Below are positions 1-10,290 of a stretch of 64,000 bases of DNA, in pieces. Below the pieces are notes generated by a model. It searched no databases, was not told the DNA's origin, and saw only the letters and a program-made list of their open reading frames with translations. How positions within the stretch are numbered: position 1 is the first letter of the stretch; every line of letters begins with the position of its first letter. This stretch comes from Chara braunii. Taxonomy: Eukaryota; Streptophyta; Charophyceae; Charales; Characeae. The stretch is from contig BFEA01000380.1 in the NCBI GenBank assembly GCA_003427395.1, positions 1,092,889 through 1,156,888 of the forward strand. The letters run 5' to 3'. The translations under genes were made by a program, and so were the position numbers.

Positions 1-233
1 CACCAGTCGCGATTACCCCTCTACCTCACTGCTCAGGTAATCATTTCAGCCACTATCCTCAGTATGTATACTCTTTGTTCTCAGTTCTTCTCCGCCACTT
101 TCCATATCCTTGCAGTGTACTCATCATTTATCCTCAGGATCTTCCGCAGTCGCTCTCTGTGTTGTCCTTGTCGTCGTCGATTTTCAACATTCCTTGAATC
201 TGGAGCTACTTTCATCATATCTTATGATTTTGT
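1..233 (-). repeat. Downstream terminal direct repeat (pLTR) of Penelope-like element
   Basis: This segment is repeated in direct orientation at 4171-4403 with a constant offset of 4170 bases and only scattered substitutions. The two copies flank a set of minus-strand coding fragments typical of a Penelope-like element. Penelope-like elements are known for such pseudo-LTRs, which arise from partial tandem arrangement. The copy is cut by the window edge, so its true start may lie outside. I looked for a hammerhead ribozyme core in it, which many such repeats carry, and saw none intact. Confidence 0.75.
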
Positions 234-271
234 TCGTTGATTGATTTCGTCACCCTTGTTTCCAGATATGT

Positions 272-1043
272 TCATTCTGTGTTCGCGTTGTCTGATGTGA
301 TTTCAAGTTTTAGAGATTGGTGGTAGCATGTTTGAAAAGATTTCAGACATTCTAACTCTTTCGTTTGATGTTCTTTACTTACTATTATGATCATCATTAC
401 ATCGTTCACAAAACTCATACCGTGGATAAGTTTCTCATCAATTCCAGTCTGCGCACACCATCTGTACTCGTCGAACGCGCATACCATGTTGGCAATGTGT
501 GGGTTAGAGCCCTTCCCCATTGGTAGCCCCATTACTTGGCGTAATAATGTTCCTTGTACTTTGAAGTTTGAAGTATGAGTGTTTGATGTCATAGTACAAC
601 AGATCCATTAGGCACTCAATTTTTAATGTTCTTCATCCATAGGTTCCGTTTGTTTTTTCAAAGTTCATGTACTTTTCTCTCATCTTGTAACACAAGTAGG
701 TTTTTCGTTTTTTTTTCGCCGTTTTCATCATCCATTGCATGCCGTTTAAGATATGTGTGTGATCGAGATTCGAAAACATATCTTTGACGTCGTATGTGAA
801 ACAAATTATTGTAGCTATATCCCCGTATGTTTCTTTTGCTACTTGATTGTATTTCTTCAGTCTATGTAGTAGTTGGTTCGTTCCTTTTAGTGAGAAACAA
901 ATTTTCAATGCTTCACACATGAAGTTGATAGCTCTTGATAGTACCTTCGATGCTTTCTTTGATATGTTGACACAATTGGTCGGCGTCTGGTGACGTCCTT
1001 GTTTTTGCAATTGTATACGCATTTTCGTATGATCCCTGTTCAT
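272..1043 (-). pseudogene. Penelope-like reverse transcriptase palm (broken)
   Basis: Two minus-strand open segments carry the palm blocks of a reverse transcriptase. The upstream one (633-1043) contains FTYDVKDMFSNLD, matching motif A; its Asp is encoded at 789-791. The downstream one (272-592) has QVMGLPMGKGSNPHIANM, matching motif B, then SFVNDVMMII in the place of motif C. The family normally has Y/F-x-D-D there; here the first Asp is Asn (codon at 404-406), one G-to-A change away, so this copy should be catalytically dead. The two segments lie in different frames with stops between them. The motif B form and the linked GIY-YIG nuclease point to the Penelope-like class rather than LINE or LTR elements. 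Confidence 0.8.
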
Positions 1044-2001
1044 CCCATTCTGCGATTTTCTTCAGCCCACATCCATGATACGTATTTTTGGCCAATTGAG
1101 TGATCTTAAATTTCGTTTGTTGTATAATTTCGTAGTGATTCGATTCCGAAAACAATTTTTGGGTCTTCTCGTACCTGATTTTACGGCATTCCACAAAAGT
1201 TTCTCCATGATTTTTGTCCAATGGTGATAGGATACATTGTGTCAATCTTCTTTTTACTTCCCATACTTCTGATATGTGAAGAAAAATTCTCATATCATTC
1301 TTCTTTTCGATGCAAGTAGAGACATCTATTTTAATTTCTGTTTTCTTCCTTAATGGTCGTGGTATACTTGCAATGGTAGTGATAATGGTCCTTTTAATTT
1401 CTTCCTTTCCAATTTTTTCATTCGTATGAGCTAGGTTTTTTGCATTTCACAAGAGCTGATTTTCTGTGATTTCACTTAATCTGCAGACAATGCGGTTCTC
1501 AATTTTTGAAAGTCGGGATACTGCACAATTATAGTCTGGTGCTTGTCTAAGCACCTGTCTGTGATTGTGTAATATTTCCCCGACTGTCTTTGATTTTTTA
1601 AACATCACACGTATCCGAGCTGTCAAATCGTTTGCCATATTGTTATTACTTACGTTTTTCAAGATAGACTCGGTTATTGTGTTTCTCACTTGCTTCAGAT
1701 TAATGCATGCATCAAATGAAATCTTAAATATCATCCTTCTCTTGATATTGAATGCAAACTTCTTTTTTGAAATTCATGTGAAGATGCCTTTAATTGTTTC
1801 TCTTTGCTTCTTTCCGGTAATCGATCCCACCTTTGACATAAGAATCAGTATATCATCTAACGATAATTTATACATTTTTCTCCGTCTCCATGGTGCCCTC
1901 AAGCAGTTAATCAGAATATTTTTATGTTTGTTTGTTTTTGTTTCGTATGCACTAGTTGGATCACATAGAAGATACATTAATTTTCGATTCGTTTTCTGCA
2001 T
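913..2001 (-). pseudogene. RT N-terminal/fingers region of Penelope-like element (broken)
   Basis: Three minus-strand open segments (1774-2001, 1447-1734, 913-1293) sit between the GIY-YIG nuclease and the RT palm and are rich in Lys, Ile and Asn like their neighbours. The last carries a GCGLKKIAEWDEQG stretch and overlaps the palm segment in another frame, which marks a frameshift near 950-1040. I recognise no separate domain. By position this should be the linker, the RT fingers and the N-terminal part of the RT. Several frameshifts and stops show that the copy is old. Confidence 0.55.
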
Positions 2002-2153
2002 TTTTTTAGATTGAACTTTGTGTTGTCTATTTCCACAATCGTTGATCCTAATGTTCGTTTAATTACTTTCCATTTTTCATTCCATAGTTTTTCAGTTGTG
2101 CAGTAAATCATTGCTTTCGGTTGAAGTATTGATGTTAACTTCGTAGTGTAACC

Positions 2154-2530
2154 CTATCGAACCGATTTAAACAAAACAAGTATATTATGGTTCACCTCAT
2201 TGTTTTCATTCTTCTTCCTCTTTCTCCTTCTTCGTCTTCGGTTTTTCCGAGTCGTTCTGCCTTTTCCCCTTGTATTAAAGAATGGATTCAGTCTCCTAAT
2301 CAGTGCTGCTTCCATCCCTATCACCTCTGATCTCACTCCCGTCCAAATGGGTATCAGAACATATTTCTCCCAACCAAATTTGTGCAATAAACTGTATAGT
2401 TTCCATTGTGCTCCTCTATTTGGATTCTTGGCCAAGTTTATGTGTTCAGTCCATCTCTTGTCGGGCTGTTTTCCTGTCCTCCCCACGTACATATGTCTAC
2501 ACCAAGTTGAAACTCCCTGTACTGACTAGT
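2154..2530 (-). pseudogene. GIY-YIG endonuclease domain, upstream of the RT
   Basis: The minus-strand segment reads GVSTWCRHMYVGRTGKQP with the frame open before the Met, so the real domain begins upstream of it. MYVGRT matches the YIG half of the GIY-YIG motif and GVS is a degraded GIY half. It is followed by a conserved Arg and the H of RWTEH, then LYSLLHKFGWEKYVLIPI, then GMEAALIRRLNPFFN with the expected catalytic Glu and the Asn twelve residues on. The domain ends in a strongly basic tail (residues about 79-94, mostly Arg/Lys) that could act in nuclear import. GIY-YIG enzymes nick DNA; in Penelope-like elements this primes reverse transcription. Classical elements place the domain after the RT. 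Here it lies before the RT, which is the permuted arrangement described for the Chlamys/Naiad group. Confidence 0.8.
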
Positions 2531-2533
2531 TGC

Positions 2534-2866
2534 TCAATTTTCGTTGATAGCCTGTGTATTTGCTCCCACTTTTGTGTCGTGGTGGGGTCCCCTGATGCTG
2601 AGGTGTCTTCTACCTTTCCAACAGATCTTCGATGCTCGAAGATGTGTCGGATGAGTCATACTCATACTAAGGCTCTCGTAATCATCCATGATCTGTGTTT
2701 CAAGATTAGAATCCCTGTTGAAGTCCCGTCCTTTGTAGGCGATCAATCCAGGAACTTGCCTCAATGCCGAGATCGCTTGCGTCTTGTCCTTGTACCTGAT
2801 GTCATGCATTTTGCATAAGACCTTCAGGTCCGTGTAGTTAAGACGAAGGAGCTGCATGTCCGTCAT
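2534..2866 (-). pseudogene. SAP-like DNA-binding segment of Penelope-like element
   Basis: The first 40 residues (MQLLRLNYTDLKVLCKMHDI, then a Lys-rich turn and an AISALRQ helix) match the helix-turn-helix spacing of a SAP motif: a Leu-rich helix, a turn with basic residues and a second helix ending in a hydrophobic pair. SAP motifs bind AT-rich DNA in chromatin proteins. The remaining residues show no domain I can name. It overlaps the preceding open segment by a few bases in another frame and is followed by the GIY-YIG domain, so it was probably one polyprotein. The SAP call is from pattern alone. Confidence 0.45.
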
Positions 2867-3219
2867 CGGTTGACACTGAAATTGATGCTCCGTTTTGCCT
2901 TCGACTTCGCTGCCGACACGTTGCGATTAATCTTCATTCGTCCTCTCTTGGGGTGTGGAGGCATTACGCGTCCCAATCTGCTTTTGTTCGGTGCGTTTCT
3001 GCTTGGCATGCTTCGGCTCGGAATGTTGCGGCTACCATGTACTGAAATTGGTAGTCCAGCCATTGTTCCCACATATCCGTTCGGATGAACCGAAGACGAT
3101 ACGATCGGAGTGCAGGTACGAGTCGGTTCATTGATCTTCTGCAACGCGCCCTTCATAACCGCCAGATCATACTTTAGTAGCTTTAGGTTGTTGACCTCCT
3201 TCTGCACTTCCAATACCAT
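2863..3219 (-). pseudogene. Coiled-coil and basic segment of Penelope-like element
   Basis: This minus-strand stretch of 118 codons begins with a probable short coiled coil (Val/Leu/Leu heptads in EVQKEVNNLKLLKYDLAVMK) and continues into a Pro/Ser/Arg/Lys-rich region (RSMPSRNAPNKSRLGRV and a basic end). Such a composition suits nucleic-acid binding. It lies between the SR-rich segment and the SAP-like segment and in the same orientation, so I take it as part of the element's N-terminal protein. No catalytic motif is visible. Confidence 0.45.
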
Positions 3220-3300
3220 CCTTTCTACTTTATCTCCCGCCTCTGCATTCTTCTGACCGGTTGCGCTTGGACCAACTTAATTTTGTCCCCCTTGGTTCAT

Positions 3301-3741
3301 CTATGTCAGTTTCAGTGCTTCATCAATGATGGACTTGAGCGCATCCGGAGTTAGCTCAGGTTTCTTTACGGTGTCTTCCTTGTTCGGAGGAGCTGGTTGC
3401 TTTTCACTTGTCTTTCGTGTGAGTTGCTCCAGTGTCTTTAGAACTTTGTCCATCTCCCGGCGGAGCTTAAAGATTTTTTCCTTTAGATCCGCTGTAAACC
3501 ACGCTCGATTTTTTGGTGGGGGAAAATGATTCTGTCTTTGCTCCCACAATGGTATCGAGAACCATCTTGGAGATTCTGACTCCGCCCTTCTTCTCTGTGA
3601 CGATGGTGATCTTGACTTATGTCTTCTATCTCTCGGAGTTTTCAATCTCCCCCTTCTTGAGTGCTTTCTCCTTTGAGATCCGGAAGATGATGATGAGTGT
3701 CTGCGCCGCCTCCTGTCTGACGATAATCGCAAACGCGACAT
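3301..3741 (-). pseudogene. SR-rich N-terminal segment of Penelope-like element
   Basis: The 146 codons start with a dense Arg/Ser region (for example RRRRRHSSSSSGSQRRKHS) resembling the RS domains of splicing proteins, followed by a charged helix with heptad leucines (EKIFKLRREMDKVLKTLEQL) and a Pro/Lys linker ending in LKSIIDEALKLT. It is the most upstream coding fragment between the terminal repeats, 80 bases from the next fragment. It may be the start of the element's protein. It could also be a host-derived RS segment captured by the element; homology search would decide. Confidence 0.45.
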
Positions 3742-4053
3742 CTTCCTTGAAGCTTGGGAACGTCACGTAGGTAGTCTTCGTACTTGAAATCGATACAAAA
3801 CCCCACAGCGTCGTTGATCGTCTTCAGTACACACCAGATACGTAAAATAGAATCTCCAAAACCGGCTGAGTAATCTCCATGCTATAGTAATCTCCAACAA
3901 ATCACCACTATGATATCATGAAATAAAAGGGTTATGAATGATGAGAGAGAGATAAAGACAATGAATGTAAAATGGAAGAGTGACAGGTCTATACAGTGTC
4001 AATCATCGTGGGTACCGCCTGCAAGTTCTAAGCATCGTGCATAGAGATAAATA

Positions 4054-4147
4054 CATGCAAATGTAGACAGAACGTGTGAGGTTTTACTTTCACAGCATAC
4101 ACATGCAAATGTAGATAAAATGAGTGAGGTTTTACTTTCACAACATA
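4054..4147. repeat. 47-bp tandem duplication
   Basis: Two adjacent copies (4054-4100 and 4101-4147) start with ACATGCAAATGTAGA and end with TTTTACTTTCACA plus a few bases. They lie just outside the upstream terminal repeat, in the untranslated part of the Penelope-like element (3742-4170), which otherwise shows no coding potential. Confidence 0.8.
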
Positions 4148-4170
4148 CACGTAATATCCATGGCATGCGA

Positions 4171-4403
4171 CACCAGTCACGATTACCCTTCTACCTCACT
4201 GCTCAAGTAATCATTTCAGCCACTATCCTCAATATTTATACCCTTTGTTCCAAGTCCTTCTCCGCCACTTTCCTTATCCTTGCAGTGTACTCATCATCTA
4301 TTTTCAGGATCTCCCGCAGTCGCTCTCTGTATTGTCCTTATCGTCGTCGATTTCCAACATGCCTTCAATCTGGAGCTACTTTCATCATATCTAATGATTC
4401 TGT
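4171..4403 (-). repeat. Upstream terminal direct repeat (pLTR) of Penelope-like element
   Basis: Direct copy of 1-233 at a constant offset of 4170, so no indels separate the two. Because the element reads on the minus strand, this is its 5' repeat. Similarity stops abruptly at 4403. The following 220 bases (4404-4622) show nothing I can name. Confidence 0.75.
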
Positions 4404-4622
4404 GCGTGCTACTCACGTACTCTCCTCTCTGTCGGAGTTCCGTCTTATTGTGGTACTTGTCTATAACTCCGCTGTTTTTTTATACTGACTCAAATCTGAC
4501 CTTGTTTGTTATTCTGTTCTTGTTTACTTTCATAGTCGTGAATTTTCTTTCATTTTCAGGTGAGTACTTTTTCTTTATTAGTTCGTTTTCACTGCTTTAG
4601 GTCTTTCAGCTTCTATATGTTT

Positions 4623-5143
4623 CAACAGAAAAATTCCCATGAGAAATGAAAGTTGAAAAAACATTTCATAAAAAAAAAATCCTTCATATTTATTAATTAT
4701 CATTCCAATATTTGTTCAATTCTAAAATTTCCAATTTAATTTGATAAGTTCCCGTCTAAATATGAGTTTTCCCTTCCAACTGCATCTATTTGTTCAAGAT
4801 GGAATGAAAGTCTGGACAAGTTTATGAAATGTTTTAATTAAACTTTTATTATATTAGAACAAATATCGTCTACTTTAGATTGGATTACCCTATTTATGAC
4901 TGGAAATCCTTACTTAGAATGGTAGTCCAATTAAAATATTTCATGAACTCATCCAGACTTTCATTCCATCTCTAGCATGCAGCTCAAATAAGAAGGGATA
5001 CCCCATTCTTGGAAGGAAAATTTTCAAGTAAAACGGAGAATTTTAAAATTGGAATTACATTTTTAATATGGAATGAAAATTTAGAATTAAGAATGTAATT
5101 TTACTCTAGAATGATTATTTAATTCTGGATAATTTTTCTGTTG
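4623..5143. mobile_element. Foldback MITE, copy 1
   Basis: The element begins CAACAGAAAAATT (4623-4635) and ends with the exact reverse complement (5131-5143). Its two halves are inverted repeats of each other: TGGAATGAAAGTCTGGACAA in the left half answers to a diverged reverse complement ending TCATTCCA in the right half. Flanking dinucleotides are TT on both sides, a possible 2-bp target-site duplication. It is AT-rich and non-coding. Two further copies lie at 43836-44889. The 2-bp duplication and ends do not let me name a superfamily. Confidence 0.8.
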
Positions 5144-5369
5144 TTCGTATCTTTGGAAATACGAGCTACACTGTTACGTCGTTATATCTGCAGAAATTTC
5201 GTGATATTCCGGAGTACTTAGTCGTGTATGTTTCTTTTTCGTCCCTGAAAATTTATTTTAATTTCGTGCAAAATTATATTTTTGATTTTTGATTTTTTGA
5301 TTTTTGATTTTAGCTTTATATTTCGAGTCGTGTGAATTTATTGACGTATTTTATTCCGGACTTTCAGTT

Positions 5370-5570
5370 TTATATCCGTCGATTTGGTGATTCTTGTTTT
5401 TCCAGGTACTCCTGTAATTTATTTCGGACGTCCTCGTCCCTGCGGTTTCGAATGAACGCAAGTATCGCGGCACGAGTTATCCTCCATGGGTAATCCATGA
5501 GTCGGAGTTTCAGTCCGAACAAGTCAATCACGGGCGGTAGATCCGCCATCTCGTATGTGTTAGCTACCAT
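5370..5570 (-). CDS. Small conserved ORF in tandem unit, copy 1 (hypothetical)
   Basis: A 66-codon minus-strand frame that begins MVANTYEMADLPP and ends QESPNRRI before a TAA. The same frame, with the same stop, is preserved in the second tandem copy. It holds LRLMDYPWRITRA and a charged helix. I recognise no family. It may be the end of a larger captured gene, since copy 2 is open for another 70 codons upstream of the shared Met. Confidence 0.3.
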   Translation of the reverse strand: MVANTYEMADLPPVIDLFGLKLRLMDYPWRITRAAILAFIRNRRDEDVRNKLQEYLEKQESPNRRI

Positions 5571-5784
5571 TCAATGAAAAGTTCTGATAATCGTCAATGT
5601 CTTGGTTCTCTCAGAACCCGCACTCCTGAAGTGACGCAACGTCCAGAGAGAGAGAGGTTGAATGACAAAATTGAAATATGGGTCAAATTGCGGCCGCAAT
5701 CTATTTCGCAGTTAGCATAATTTTTTAAAGTTATAATCCGAGTTGTGTGAATTTCTTGACGTATTTTATTCCGGACTTTCAGTT

Positions 5785-6201
5785 TTATATCCGTCGATTT
5801 GGTGTTTCTTGTTTTTCCAGGTACTCCTGAAATTTATTTCGGACGTCCGCGTCTCTGCAGTTTCGAATGAACGCAAGTATCGTGGCGCGGGTTATCCTCC
5901 ATGGGTAATCCATGAGTCGGAGTTCCCGTCCGAACATGTCAATCATGGGCGGTAGATCCGCCATCTCGTATGTGTTAGCTACCATTCGATGAAAAGTTCT
6001 GATAATCGTTAAGGTCTTGGTTCTCTCAGAACCCGCACTTCTGAAGTGACGCAACATTCTGAGAGAGAGAAAAAAAAAAAAAAAAAAAAAAAAAAAAGAT
6101 TGAATGGCAAAATTGAAATATGGGTCAAATTGCAGCCACAATTTTTTTCGCAGTTGGAATGATTTTTTAAATTTATGTAACGTTTCCCCTGGAAATATCA
6201 C
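5785..6201 (-). CDS. Small conserved ORF in tandem unit, copy 2 (hypothetical)
   Basis: The minus-strand frame of 138 codons contains, at its C-terminus, a diverged version of the copy 1 peptide (MVANTYEMADLPPMIDMFG then LRLMDYPWRITRATI) ending in TPNRRI and the same TAA. The upstream 70 codons include a Phe run from the poly(A) tract and are probably not real. Keeping frame and stop in both copies despite substitutions suggests past coding function; the function is unknown. Confidence 0.3.
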   Translation of the reverse strand: MIFPGETLHKFKKSFQLRKKLWLQFDPYFNFAIQSFFFFFFFFFLSLRMLRHFRSAGSERTKTLTIIRTFHRMVANTYEMADLPPMIDMFGRELRLMDYPWRITRATILAFIRNCRDADVRNKFQEYLEKQETPNRRI

Positions 6202-6383
6202 AACAAAATTTACGAGTACTCCAATTTTTAGGTTTTTTCATATATTCTTCTGAGCGGGAAAACTCACTGAATTTGGAGTACTTTTTTAGTTGGCCCAGGC
6301 ATGGCTGAGTGGCAAAAATGGAAAATGTGTCGAATCGGCTCGACGATTATTTCGCGTTCTAAATTGTTTTTTGTAAATGTTCT

Positions 6384-6865
6384 ATTATTATTTCTGGAAA
6401 GAATACGACCTCATCTATGGATTCTCAAAATTTTATATTTTTGTGCATATTCGTATGAGCACAGAAAATTACCAAAGTTGCCTCTTGCAAAACGTCTGTT
6501 TCGTTGTGCCTGACCTCCCTGTGTTAATAAGACGGGGCTCAACGCCTGGGTCTGAGGGCCCTTGTGCAGATCACATGCCCTCACTTATTTTTGGGGTCCG
6601 CTTCTACCCGAGGACCGGTCCAATGCCCCCACTTCTTCTTGGGGTCCACTTCCACCCGAGGACCGGTCCTTTGTTTTTCCAAAAGTCTCGGTTCTAGCAG
6701 AGCTAGCTATAGGTAGTCCGCAATTTTGCAGAGGAACGGTCCCCCAAATGTTTTTGCCCCCGAAAAACCCACTTGCGTCCTCGTCGCCCACCGCCAAAAA
6801 TGCGACACCTTGACACAGACGCCGAAGCCCACTATACCGCAGCCTAAGGGCTACGAATTATACAT
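6384..6865. other. GC-rich spacer with a two-unit repeat
   Basis: No coding signal that I trust. Around 6590-6667 a unit with GGGGTCC, CTTC and ACCCGAGGACCGGTCC occurs twice in tandem. The segment ends at the boundary of LTR A. Confidence 0.4.
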
Positions 6866-8337
6866 TGTCAAGCGCATCGGTCACGCAGGGGGACCCTCCC
6901 AGCCACGTCATGTGGGATTCGTGCAATACTTTTTCTTATCCCGGTGCAATGAAGCTCCTGTCATCGCTCCGGCCGAGTGCGCCAAACATACCTCTCGCGA
7001 ACCCCTATGACAAAATAGGATCACGCGAGGTACAACTTACTTCCGCCCAAAGGGTTGTCACCACCCTTGAACGGACGTATCTAGGGTCATGCGAGGTACG
7101 ACTTACTTCTGCCCAAGGGGTTGTCACCACCCTTGAACGGACGTATCCCCACCGAGTTACCGAACCACGTGCGGAAGCTAATCAATTGCAATCATAGAGG
7201 TGGCCCAGTCGAAGGCGTTTCTTGTACATTGTAGCATAAGGGGTAAACACGGTTATACGCCTCTACCGGACCCGTACGTGAACCAACGTATTGGGGGGCT
7301 GAAGTCTCAAGCGCGACTCGTCGTCCGTCGACTAGGACGCATCGTTTTTACACGCATTACACCGCCCCAAAGCAAAAATCGGAATACTCACGCAAAACAA
7401 AACACTCCGGTAGTTCCTTTAGTATCCAACCCATAACCTTTTGACACGAAAATCAGTCATGCATCGTGAGCGAGACTTCAAATAAAATCGCGTGGGCGCA
7501 GGGCTTTCTCATATCGACTAGCCATGCATGGATACACAATTAGTCGCAGTGATGGCGTACTATGCCCATAATCGTTTGAGTCTCAATGGTCCTGAAGGTC
7601 ACATTTGACACTCAAGTGTCGGCTGACACGTGACTTGAAAGGTTAATCTTTTGACGCTAGACAACCGTCAAGGCAGTTAAGAATCATACCCTCTTCTGCA
7701 CTCTGTGGAAAGTGGGTGGTACAGAAGCTCTGGTCTGTAGTGGTAGTCTACCTTTATGCTCATGGAGATAAACTTCATTATCCAAGGTCTTGAAAGAAGT
7801 CAAAGGGTTTTGTTTTGACAGTTGTCATTGACATCAACGTCTAATTATAAAAAGTTAAAAAAACAAAAGTAAAAAGTTTTTTTTTTCCTTCCCAAACCAA
7901 GTGCACTCAACTCTTACGCACAATCGCAGTAAACCGCCAGAATACTTAAAGTATACACACATATACATGTATATAGGGGTACAAGACAAAAAACAACCAC
8001 TTGTCACAAAAATGTGCATGTGATCGTATGCAATTCAATCCAGAGTTTGAACCATAATCATACTTGGAATCACATTAAAAATTCAACAAAAAGTTAATGC
8101 ACTACACGGGGTTAACTTGAACTACTCTCTGTATTCTAACTCATTGCTTTAGTCAATCCCACTTCATCCCTTGTCCAACTTTCCACAATAAAATACAGAG
8201 TTTGTTTGTTAAATGATCATTCAATAAAGTCTGAGTAAAAACCCAAAGAAATGATTCAAACCGGGTTAAAGTTTTTCCGTTGAGTGACAAGAGTGAGTTG
8301 AAGTTCAGTCACGAACCGACGAATCGACAACCGACCT

Positions 8338-8356
8338 GTTATCAGTGATAACAGAA
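8338..8356. repeat. GTTATCAGTGATAAC palindrome
   Basis: A 15-base perfect hairpin sequence. The same position in LTR B (about 18198-18215), LTR C (57080-57098) and copy D (30112-30130) has the same motif with small changes, so it is a conserved part of these LTR-like repeats. Confidence 0.6.
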
Positions 8357-8639
8357 AATGATCCTCGTGAGATCAAGTTCAAATTAGTTCAATCTTGAAT
8401 CGAAATGTGAAAAAGGGGCATGTAACACAATAAATATCAATTATTCAAACTAAGTTAATATGTGTACGGAAAAAAAAAAAACAAAAAGTGTATGGAAAAT
8501 AATCTTCATATCATGCCTCACTCAAATTTTTCCCTTAGCTAAGTCTAAGTTAATCTCTAAGCAAATGTCAAAGGAAAGGAAAATATTTGACAGGATTTTC
8601 CCTTCACATGGTGGATCACCATAATTTTTGCTATCGGAA

Positions 8640-9260
8640 TATAATATAACTCCTTTAAACTAAGAAAATTTTGGTAGCGCTTCTCATAGGGACAGTGACT
8701 TCTAATAATTTATATTCATCCAAATATGAAAATTGAGCTAATCTTTAACTCTAGACAGTCAAATTTTGTTTAACTCCCTGAATTCGTAAAACATTGAGCA
8801 ACATCTACTTTAGAGAAGTAGACACTTCCAGATTTATATTAAGTAAGATAAAAACTCGAAACAAGATTTGAGTTACTCTTAAGATAAAATTTAACTAACT
8901 CTTTAAATTTGTAGAAATTTCGGCAACACTTCATTTAGAGAAGTGTCAATCCAAAATTTATTCAAAGTTAAATACAATGTCTGAAATTATTATGACTTCG
9001 CAAAGTCAACTTTTGTCTAACGTCTTAATTTAGTAAAAATTTGGGCAACACTTCTCATAAAAAATAGGATTTTTTAAATTTTTACTAAATCATATATAAA
9101 ACTTAAACAAAAATGGGACCTTGAAAGACCAAAATTTGACAAACTCTTTAATTTTGTAAAAAAATCGGCAGTTCTTCCCGTAGAAAAAGTAACTTTACAA
9201 AATTTATACAGAAGCAAGTAAAATAAATGATCCTATAAAATACGAGAATTGAACTAAATA
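8640..9260 (-). repeat. GAAGTGCTGCC-type repeat array in LTR A
   Basis: Degenerate units of about 110-120 bases, AT-rich, each with a NNCAACACTTC-like core followed by an inverted arm: ACACTTC with GAAGTGT near 8925-8945 and TCTACTT with AAGTAGA near 8808-8823. Equivalent arrays are in LTR B (17590-17960) and LTR C (56420-56800). Confidence 0.55.
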
Positions 9261-9494
9261 AAAAATACTTAGCTAAAAAAATGCAGCAATTGAACTAACT
9301 CCCATACCCTTAGCACGTGACGAGCAGCTAAAGCAATTACCTATCAAATTGAAACTCGGACTAAGTAAAGTTCTCACTCAGCCACATACAAGTTCATACC
9401 ACAATAGTTAGTGCTCTCACCCAGTCCCAAGGTTAAACCTTGTCAACAATAATTCATAGCCTTTTAATAATTTATTATTTTTCACTCAGCTTAC

Positions 9495-10290
9495 ATAAGC
9501 CGTAAAGCTAAACCATTCAAATTAAAAACAAAGTATAGCATCGCCGTTGAATATATACAAACACAGGGCACTATTAATTTTTTTGGAGGGGGGCATGTTA
9601 CTATGCTTTTCAACTCAGAAATAAACTTAGTCGCTCTGAACTGTTTAAGTAGCCAAGTTGTATTTACTTTTCTGCTCTTAGTCTTAAAAGATAGCACAAG
9701 ACTGAACCATTCAACTTAAAAATAAAGTTCAACCGACCCTTTCTTACCACCAATTAATACTATTTTAATTATGATAAGTTATAGTCAGACCATTCAACTT
9801 AGAAACAAAGTCTGACTTGCCTGTTCATATAATATAGTAATAATATAGTCTAAATAAGATTATTAACTGATTCAAACATGTTTGTGGCTCCTAACCAAAC
9901 TATTTAACTTATAAACGAAGTTTGGTCTTTCACCTGATCTCCCTCAAACTAAACAAAAGGTAGTTTGAACCATTCAACTTATAAACAAAACTCAAACCTC
10001 TATTTTCAAAAACAATAATAAAACATAAGGAGAATGGGTCATTCAACTTCGAAACAAAGTCGAGTTCCATTTAGAAAATCTCAAAGTAAAACAAGGCGAC
10101 CAAACCATTCAACTTAAAAACAAGGCTTGGTCCCTGAAAATGCAATCACAGGCAATCCGTGCAAGTCAGAGTAACCAAACCATCAAAGTTAGGAACAAAT
10201 TTTGGTCCTTCAGGCAATAAAAAAAAACAAGGCATTGGGTCATTCAACTTCGAATCGAAGCGCAACCTTTGGTTAACCCACGCAATCGCA
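9495..10290 (-). repeat. Hairpin array of LTR A (class 1)
   Basis: On the plus strand a recurring CATTCAACTTANAAACAAA is bracketed by short inverted arms that differ from unit to unit: GTCAGAC with GTCTGAC, ACCAAAC with GTTTGGT, TGAAC with GTTCA, GACCAAA with TTGGTC. This is the reverse complement of the B/C class 1 loop. Units are about 60-110 bases apart. The arms keep pairing although their sequence changes. Confidence 0.75.

Larger units (their letters stand above)
5324..6383. repeat. 415-bp tandem duplication with a third partial copy
   Basis: Copy 1 (5324-5738) and copy 2 (from 5739) align from CGAGTYGTGTGAATTT through a common coding-like stretch to TTCGCAGTTRG and an AT-rich end near 6180. 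Copy 2 holds a poly(A) run of about 28 bases after GAGAGAGA. A third, degraded partial copy of the last 75 bases is at 6308-6383. Before copy 1 lies a short GATTTTT repeat (5280-5310). Confidence 0.8.

Noticed and set aside
1-233. Hammerhead ribozyme in the Penelope terminal repeat
   Set aside because: No CTGANGA and GAAA core in correct order on either strand by eye; a covariance search could still find a degraded one.
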